This document shows, in pieces, positions 3,797 to 7,624 of a DNA stretch of 7,624 nucleotides (position 1 is its first letter; each line of letters opens with the position of its first letter). Origin of the DNA: Gracilibacteraceae bacterium. Lineage in GTDB: Bacteria; Bacillota; Desulfitobacteriia; Desulfitobacteriales; Syntrophobotulaceae. The position numbers and the translations under genes were made by a program. Under the pieces are notes generated by a model. The model was given only the letters and a program-made list of their open reading frames with translations, made no database searches and was not told where the DNA came from. Location: contig JAISEW010000045.1 of the NCBI GenBank assembly GCA_031263945.1, positions 1 to 7,624 on the forward strand, in the 5' to 3' direction.

Positions 3797-4870
3797 ATGT
3801 TTGAACAGCTGGAAGAGATGGAAAAAAAATATGAGCATCTGACAGAGATGCTGACGCAGCCGGAAATCATAGCCAATCAGGCGGAGTTTCAGCGGATTGC
3901 CCGCGCTCAGGCCGCGCTGACGGAACTAGCGGCGGTTTTTCGCGATTACCGCGCGGCGCGGCATGAACTAAGCGATTTGCAGACGATGCTGGCGGACGAA
4001 CACGACCATGATATGCGGGCCATGATAGCGGCGGAGGAAAAAGAATTGGGCGAGCGGAGCGACGCTTTGGCCGCCCGGCTGCGGACGCTGCTCCTGCCGC
4101 GCGATCCGGATGATGAAAAAAACGTCATCGTGGAAATTCGCGCCGGGACGGGCGGCGAGGAAGCGGCTCTTTTTGCCGGCGACCTTTACCGCATGTATAC
4201 GCGTTATGGCGAGGCCCGGCACTGGAAAAACGAGCTTCTCAGCGCGAGTTACACGGATATCGGCGGCTTCCGGGAGATCATTTTTATGCTTGAGGGCCGG
4301 GATGTATACAGCCGTCTGAAATTTGAGAGCGGCGTCCACCGCGTGCAGCGCATCCCGGCCACCGAGTCGGGCGGGCGCGTCCATACCTCGGCCGCCACGG
4401 TAGCCGTGCTGCCGGAAGCTGCTGAGGTGGAAATAGACATCGACCCCAATGATCTGCGCATCGATATTTTTTGCTCCAGCGGGCCGGGCGGTCAGTCCGT
4501 CAACACGACCCAGTCGGCTATCCGCGTGACCCATCTACCGACGGGTCTGGTCGTCTCCTGTCAGGACGAGAAATCGCAGCATAAGAACAAGGATAAAGCC
4601 TTGCGCGTTTTGCGGGCTCGTCTGCTGGAAAAAGCGCGGGCGGAAGCCCAAGGCGAAATAGCCGAACGGCGTCGGAATCAGGTGGGGACCGGCGACCGCA
4701 GCGAGCGCATCCGCACTTATAATTTTCCCCAGGGCCGGGTGTCCGATCACCGCATCGGCCTGACTTTGCACAAGCTGGACGCCGTCCTGCTCGGTGATCT
4801 CGACCCTGTCGTCGACGCCTTGACGGACGCGGATCAGGCGGCGCGTCTGCGGGAGAGTGAGTGGGCGTGA
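3797..4870 (+). CDS. prfA: Peptide chain release factor 1
   Basis: RF1 recognises UAA and UAG in the ribosomal A site and triggers peptide release. The 357-residue product has the N-terminal helical domain (about 1-110), then the block EIRAGTGGEEAALFAGDLYR at 113-132. The anticodon-like tripeptide is PAT at 187-189, which marks RF1 rather than RF2 (SPF). The catalytic GGQ is at 231-233 within SSGPGGQSVNTTQSAIRVTH, and DEKSQHKNKDKAL follows at 257-269. Gln233 is the methylation target of PrmC, whose gene follows immediately. RF2 genes usually need a programmed frameshift; none is seen or expected here. The ATG at 3797 is preceded by GGTGAGG (3788-3794), somewhat close. The stop TGA overlaps the start of prmC, so the two are translationally coupled. 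Confidence 0.98.
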   Translation: MFEQLEEMEKKYEHLTEMLTQPEIIANQAEFQRIARAQAALTELAAVFRDYRAARHELSDLQTMLADEHDHDMRAMIAAEEKELGERSDALAARLRTLLLPRDPDDEKNVIVEIRAGTGGEEAALFAGDLYRMYTRYGEARHWKNELLSASYTDIGGFREIIFMLEGRDVYSRLKFESGVHRVQRIPATESGGRVHTSAATVAVLPEAAEVEIDIDPNDLRIDIFCSSGPGGQSVNTTQSAIRVTHLPTGLVVSCQDEKSQHKNKDKALRVLRARLLEKARAEAQGEIAERRRNQVGTGDRSERIRTYNFPQGRVSDHRIGLTLHKLDAVLLGDLDPVVDALTDADQAARLRESEWA

Positions 4871-5694
4871 TGAAAACGCTGGCCGCGGCGGCGGAAAGGC
4901 TGGCCGCGGCCGGAGTAGAAGCGCCGCGCGCCGAGGCGGATCTGCTCCTGGCCCATGTACTCGGCGCCGGGCGGGACAAATTATATATTGAGCAAAACCG
5001 GCGGCTGACGCCGGCGGAAATCGCTTCTTATGAAATTTTACTCGCGCGGCGGGCGGCCCGCGAACCCTACGCCTATCTGACCGGCCGGCGGGAATTCCTC
5101 GGCCGGGATTTTGCGGTGTCCGCGGCGGTGCTGATCCCGCGGCCGGAAACCGAAGAACTCGTGCTGGCGGCGCTGGCGGATCGCGGCGCCGGCGGGCGGC
5201 GCTGGCTGGATCTCGGAACCGGCAGCGGGGTCGTCGCCATCAGCCTGAAACTGGCCCGGCCGGAAGCGGCCGTGACCGGAACGGACATTTCCGCCGCGGC
5301 CCTGCGGACGGCGGCGGGCAACGGCGCCCGCTTGGGCGCGGATGTGCGCTGGGCGCGGGGCGATCTGTTCGCGGCCGTGGCGGGCGAAATCTTTGATCTG
5401 ATCGTCATGAACCCGCCTTACATATCGGCGCGGGAATACGCGGTCTGCGCGCCGGAAGTGCGAAAAGAACCGTCAATCGCTCTCGTGGCCGCCGAAGACG
5501 GTTTGCTGTTTTACCGCCGTCTGGCGCGGGCAGCGGCGGCGCGCCTCAGCCCGGCCGGGGCGCTGTGGCTGGAGATCGGCGCGGCCCAAGGCGCGGCGGT
5601 GCGGGAAATATTCACGGCCGCCGGCTGGCGGCTGGAGATCCGCCGCGACCTGGCCGGACGGGAGCGCCTGGCGCGAGCCGTTCTTACTTCATGA
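4861..5694 (+). CDS. prmC: Release factor glutamine methyltransferase PrmC
   Basis: PrmC (HemK) transfers a methyl group from S-adenosylmethionine to the GGQ glutamine of release factors. The 277-residue product has the N-terminal helical domain (about 1-85), LIPRPETEELV at 91-101, SAM motif I LDLGTGSGVVAISL at 116-129, the acidic GTDIS at 140-144, and the substrate-binding NPPY at 184-187, all in normal spacing. The GTG at 4861 has GGGAG five bases ahead (4851-4855) and overlaps prfA by ten bases. The alternative ATG at 4870 shares one base with the prfA stop and would remove three residues. Codon use is extremely GC-rich, giving many Ala and Arg residues. The 3' end overlaps the convergent regulator gene by 11 bases and no terminator is seen. 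Confidence 0.96.
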   Translation: MGVMKTLAAAAERLAAAGVEAPRAEADLLLAHVLGAGRDKLYIEQNRRLTPAEIASYEILLARRAAREPYAYLTGRREFLGRDFAVSAAVLIPRPETEELVLAALADRGAGGRRWLDLGTGSGVVAISLKLARPEAAVTGTDISAAALRTAAGNGARLGADVRWARGDLFAAVAGEIFDLIVMNPPYISAREYAVCAPEVRKEPSIALVAAEDGLLFYRRLARAAAARLSPAGALWLEIGAAQGAAVREIFTAAGWRLEIRRDLAGRERLARAVLTS

Positions 5695-6481
5695 CGCGGC
5701 CGGTGTAAGCTTCCACCATGTTTTCAATTTGCGCCAAGGTCGATTCCGCCCAGGGGTACTCAAAAAGATACTCCCCTCCCCAAGCGGCGATGGCTTTTTT
5801 TTGCCCGTCCAGCAGATCATAGTAATCACAGGCGAAAGTACCCTGCCGCACATGACAGCTCCCTCGGTTGGAGACAAGAATATTCAAGCTCTTATCCTTG
5901 AATATGCCGCGCAAGTAAGAGACGGCTTTGCGATAGAGCTGTTTTACATGTTCGTCGTAATGTCGGTTGTCCCACAGCACGTTTACGGCCATCTCCATAG
6001 TGACGGTGCCGCGCTTATCCACAAGCAGCGCCAGTAATTCTTTCGCTTTCGCGTTTTTGAAATGAATGGGCTGTCCGTCAATAAACACGTCAAAATGGCC
6101 GAACGTGCGCACTGTCACTTGCGCTTCCTTGCAGGGCAGCAGTTTAGCCAGCGTTTTGCTGACGGCCTCTTCGGCGAGCGGTTTCAGCCAATAGGCGTCG
6201 CTGCAAGCCTGCATGGCCTCTATGGCGTGAGCGTCCGTCGAAGCGGCCAGCGCCAGTTTCATATTATCATGGTAACGGGCCAGCGAACAAAGCGCCGCTT
6301 GAGCGTCGCCCAGTTCATCCAGATCCAGTATCAGTAATCCGGGATTTTCATTGATCAGGTGAACAAAACCGCCGCTATGACTGGCGAAAGCGCTGATCTG
6401 ATGCTCGCTGCCATGAGCCTGACAGCATGACGTCAACAAGCGGCGGGTTTCTTCCTGCGGGGAAATGATTACAATATCCAT
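5684..6481 (-). CDS. Response-regulator-like protein with atypical receiver and SARP-type winged helix
   Basis: A 265-residue likely transcription regulator. Residues 1-115 follow a receiver layout: MDIVIISPQE at the start, LLILDLDEL (49-57) with D53 at the usual phosphorylation position, LAAST (78-82), and the conserved K100-P101. The acidic pair that binds magnesium is replaced by Ser-Pro at 7-8, so classic phosphorylation is doubtful. Residues 121-213 form an OmpR/SARP-type winged helix (TFGHFDVFIDGQPIHF, then KAKELLALLVDKRG). The tail (218-265), with WGGEYLFEYPWAEST, resembles the first helices of a BTAD domain and stops there, an architecture seen in anaerobic Bacillota. It follows the PilZ gene by eight bases with only a weak ribosome binding site, so coupling is likely. 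Targets are unknown. Confidence 0.82.
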   Translation of the reverse strand: MDIVIISPQEETRRLLTSCCQAHGSEHQISAFASHSGGFVHLINENPGLLILDLDELGDAQAALCSLARYHDNMKLALAASTDAHAIEAMQACSDAYWLKPLAEEAVSKTLAKLLPCKEAQVTVRTFGHFDVFIDGQPIHFKNAKAKELLALLVDKRGTVTMEMAVNVLWDNRHYDEHVKQLYRKAVSYLRGIFKDKSLNILVSNRGSCHVRQGTFACDYYDLLDGQKKAIAAWGGEYLFEYPWAESTLAQIENMVEAYTGRVMK

Positions 6482-6489
6482 GATCGCTT

Positions 6490-7125
6490 CTATATCTCAT
6501 CTTCGCGCGACTGCCTTAGCTGCACCTGTCTCTGGTAAATATAACTGCAAAGGAGCGCGTCGGCGTGCGGCACGAGCGGGTCAAGGCGGCAGCCGTAAAA
6601 CACGGCGTCGGAAGAATCGCGTTCCGCGCGCAAAATAGTGAAAAACAAGGGGAACGGCACCACGGGTATCGTCAGCGACCCGCGCATCCCTATATCCAAT
6701 TCATTTTTTGACGTGAACATCACGCCGCCGGCGGAAATATTTTTCACCTCGACGTTCACATGCTTAACGTAGTCGGTCCAGGTTTTATCCTCATCTTCAT
6801 AGCTGGTGATCTGCCCGCGAAAATCCACCCGCACCTTCAGGTTGCTGCGCCGTTCGATCCGCCCGCTCCAACGGGTGATAAGAAAATTGGCCTGTGTGTT
6901 CGGGACGATAAAAGTCAGAATGGCCGCCGCTTCATAAATGCCGAGTTCACTGTACAGGAGTACGTTTACCGGCCGGTGCAGAGTGAGACTGCCGGTATTG
7001 AAATCCTTCAGTATCAACTGGGGTTTCATGTTCTCGTCACTTTGCACGGTACACCACAAGCTAATCGCCAGGAGTACAGGTTTCTCACCGCTGGTGAACA
7101 CCTCGGCTTTGCGGTAGATCTCCAT
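6490..7125 (-). CDS. PilZ-domain protein, YcgR-like layout
   Basis: A 211-residue cytosolic protein likely to sense cyclic-di-GMP. Residues 1-85 resemble the N-terminal beta domain of YcgR-type flagellar brake proteins. The PilZ domain begins at about residue 89 with RIERRSNLKVRV and has the second ligand motif NISAGG at 129-134, matching D/NxSxxG. The first motif is usually RxxxR; here it is R93-SNL-K97, a conservative change that may alter affinity. No transmembrane segment or catalytic domain is present. The ATG at 7125 is preceded by GAGGGGTG, a strong ribosome binding site, and by a promoter. It is the first gene of a two-gene unit with the response-regulator-like protein, suggesting that both serve one pathway. 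Flagellar, pilus or exopolysaccharide control are all possible; nothing nearby decides it. Confidence 0.82.
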   Translation of the reverse strand: MEIYRKAEVFTSGEKPVLLAISLWCTVQSDENMKPQLILKDFNTGSLTLHRPVNVLLYSELGIYEAAAILTFIVPNTQANFLITRWSGRIERRSNLKVRVDFRGQITSYEDEDKTWTDYVKHVNVEVKNISAGGVMFTSKNELDIGMRGSLTIPVVPFPLFFTILRAERDSSDAVFYGCRLDPLVPHADALLCSYIYQRQVQLRQSREDEI

Positions 7126-7160
7126 AGTTCACCCCTCACAGTTACATATCACGTCATTTT

Positions 7161-7166
7161 ATTATA
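7161..7166 (-). promoter_or_regulatory. -10 box for the PilZ-regulator unit
   Basis: A perfect TATAAT lies at 7166-7161 on the minus strand, about 35 bases before the PilZ start codon. The hexamer 17 bases upstream (TTTCCC) matches the -35 consensus at only three positions, so the promoter may need an activator. Transcription should start near 7154. Confidence 0.6.
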
Positions 7167-7204
7167 ACCTAAAAAAGGCGGAAGGGAAATGTTTTTTTTG
7201 AAAA

Positions 7205-7224
7205 GTTTATCTTGGTTTATCTTG
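7205..7224. repeat. 10-bp tandem duplication at the queH stop codon
   Basis: GTTTATCTTG occurs twice in direct succession (7205-7214 and 7215-7224). The copy nearer queH holds the TAA stop of that gene; the other lies in the 3' untranslated region. This looks like a local slippage duplication with no effect on the protein. Confidence 0.6.
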
Positions 7225-7624
7225 GTTGGCAGCCGCAGTAATTCTGCCGGTAAAATCCCTCTCTCCTAGCGATAGCCATCGTTTTCCCGTAGCCGTCCTT
7301 TTTTTTGAAATCTTCCGGGATAAAAACCGGATTCGGGGCTTCCCGCGCCAATTCCGCACCAAGGGCGAGAAGAGGCGCGCTTTTTTTGCGCGGGCTCACC
7401 GTGAGCGTCGTCGTGAAAAACCCTATGCCTCGCTCCCTTGCGTAAGCGGCCGTCCGGGCCAGACGGTAGCGGAAACAAATCAGACAGCGGCGTCCGCCCT
7501 CCGGTTCCGCTTCCAGTCCGCGCACCGCCCGCTCCCAATCGCCGCGCTCAATGTCGTCTTCCACGAAAACGCAGCCGGCAGTCCGCGCGCAGCGCCGGCA
7601 TTCGTCACGCCGGCGCTCGTATTC
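7217..7624 (-). CDS. queH: Epoxyqueuosine reductase QueH, 5'-truncated by the window edge
   Basis: QueH carries out the last step of queuosine synthesis, reducing epoxyqueuosine in tRNA, and replaces the unrelated QueG in many bacteria. The visible C-terminal 135 residues read in from the window edge as EYERRRDECRRC and include the hallmark EPEGGRRCLICF (40-51, cysteines 47 and 50), the block TTTLTVSPRKKS (71-82), DFKKKDGYGKT (105-115) and the C-terminal YRQNYCGC (125-132). These cysteines, with an N-terminal Cys pair outside the window, belong to the metal and iron-sulfur sites of the family. The first part of the gene, probably 50-80 residues, is missing. A GTG at 7564 is only an internal codon. 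It precedes the PilZ unit on the same strand but is separated from it by 91 bases containing a promoter. Confidence 0.93.
   Translation of the reverse strand, partial: EYERRRDECRRCARTAGCVFVEDDIERGDWERAVRGLEAEPEGGRRCLICFRYRLARTAAYARERGIGFFTTTLTVSPRKKSAPLLALGAELAREAPNPVFIPEDFKKKDGYGKTMAIARREGFYRQNYCGCQPR

Noticed and set aside
3968..4534. Open frame of 188 codons on the minus strand opposite prfA
   Set aside because: It lies inside the well-supported RF1 gene, has no ribosome binding site of note and no recognisable domain.
4518..4979. Minus-strand open frame across the prfA-prmC junction
   Set aside because: It is a shadow of two confident overlapping genes; its low-complexity Ser, Arg and Pro composition is typical of antisense GC-rich frames.
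6760..7167. Plus-strand frame of 135 codons opposite the PilZ gene
   Set aside because: It is antisense to a gene with PilZ motifs, a strong ribosome binding site and a promoter; its product resembles nothing.
7167..7200. Intrinsic terminator for queH
   Set aside because: On the minus strand an A-run and a T-run are present, but the sequence between them does not form a GC stem, so no convincing terminator is seen.

Overview
The window reads as a bacterial chromosome from a Bacillota lineage. The strongest signs are a Spo0B-type histidine phosphotransfer protein lying between rpmA and obg, the rpmE-prfA-prmC run, a response regulator of the SARP-like winged-helix type common in anaerobic Bacillota, and a QueH-type epoxyqueuosine reductase. 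Base composition is uneven. The prmC and prfA genes are very GC-rich, whereas the sigma-factor locus and the promoter regions are visibly AT-richer. The class cannot be fixed from sequence alone; Negativicutes or a GC-rich clostridial lineage would fit. Nothing here resembles a phage, transposon or CRISPR locus, and no tRNA or rRNA was seen.

Layout. Bases 1-1261 (minus strand) carry rplU, rpmA, a spo0B-like gene and the first 22 codons of obg. They are read from a near-consensus sigma-A promoter at 1374-1402 through a structured leader of about 105 bases. Divergent from this, on the plus strand, lie a candidate 29-codon leader ORF (1588-1677) and an ECF sigma factor (1683-2174). An 8-bp hairpin sits in the leader ORF just before the sigma factor's ribosome binding site. 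Bases 2175-2348 hold no gene but several strong stem-loops. The cysK gene (minus, 2349-3284) follows, with its own promoter back to back with that of rpmE. On the plus strand, rpmE, prfA and prmC follow one another; a structured 100-base spacer with a probable terminator separates rpmE from prfA, while prfA and prmC overlap. prmC ends 11 bases inside the convergent response-regulator gene. That gene is the second in a minus-strand pair with a PilZ-domain gene driven by a TATAAT promoter. A 5'-truncated queH closes the window.

How the genes fit together. Most are core translation functions: L21, L27, L31, RF1, its glutamine methylase PrmC, the ribosome-assembly GTPase Obg, and QueH for tRNA modification. 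CysK makes cysteine. Three signalling pieces are set among them: Spo0B-like (phosphorelay), the ECF sigma factor with no recognisable anti-sigma gene in the visible flanks, and the PilZ plus atypical-receiver regulator pair, which plausibly links cyclic-di-GMP to transcription. The least ordinary parts are the leader ORF and hairpin before the sigma factor, the PilZ-regulator pair, and L27 without the N-terminal extension and Prp protease gene typical of Bacillota. No complete unknown system is evident.
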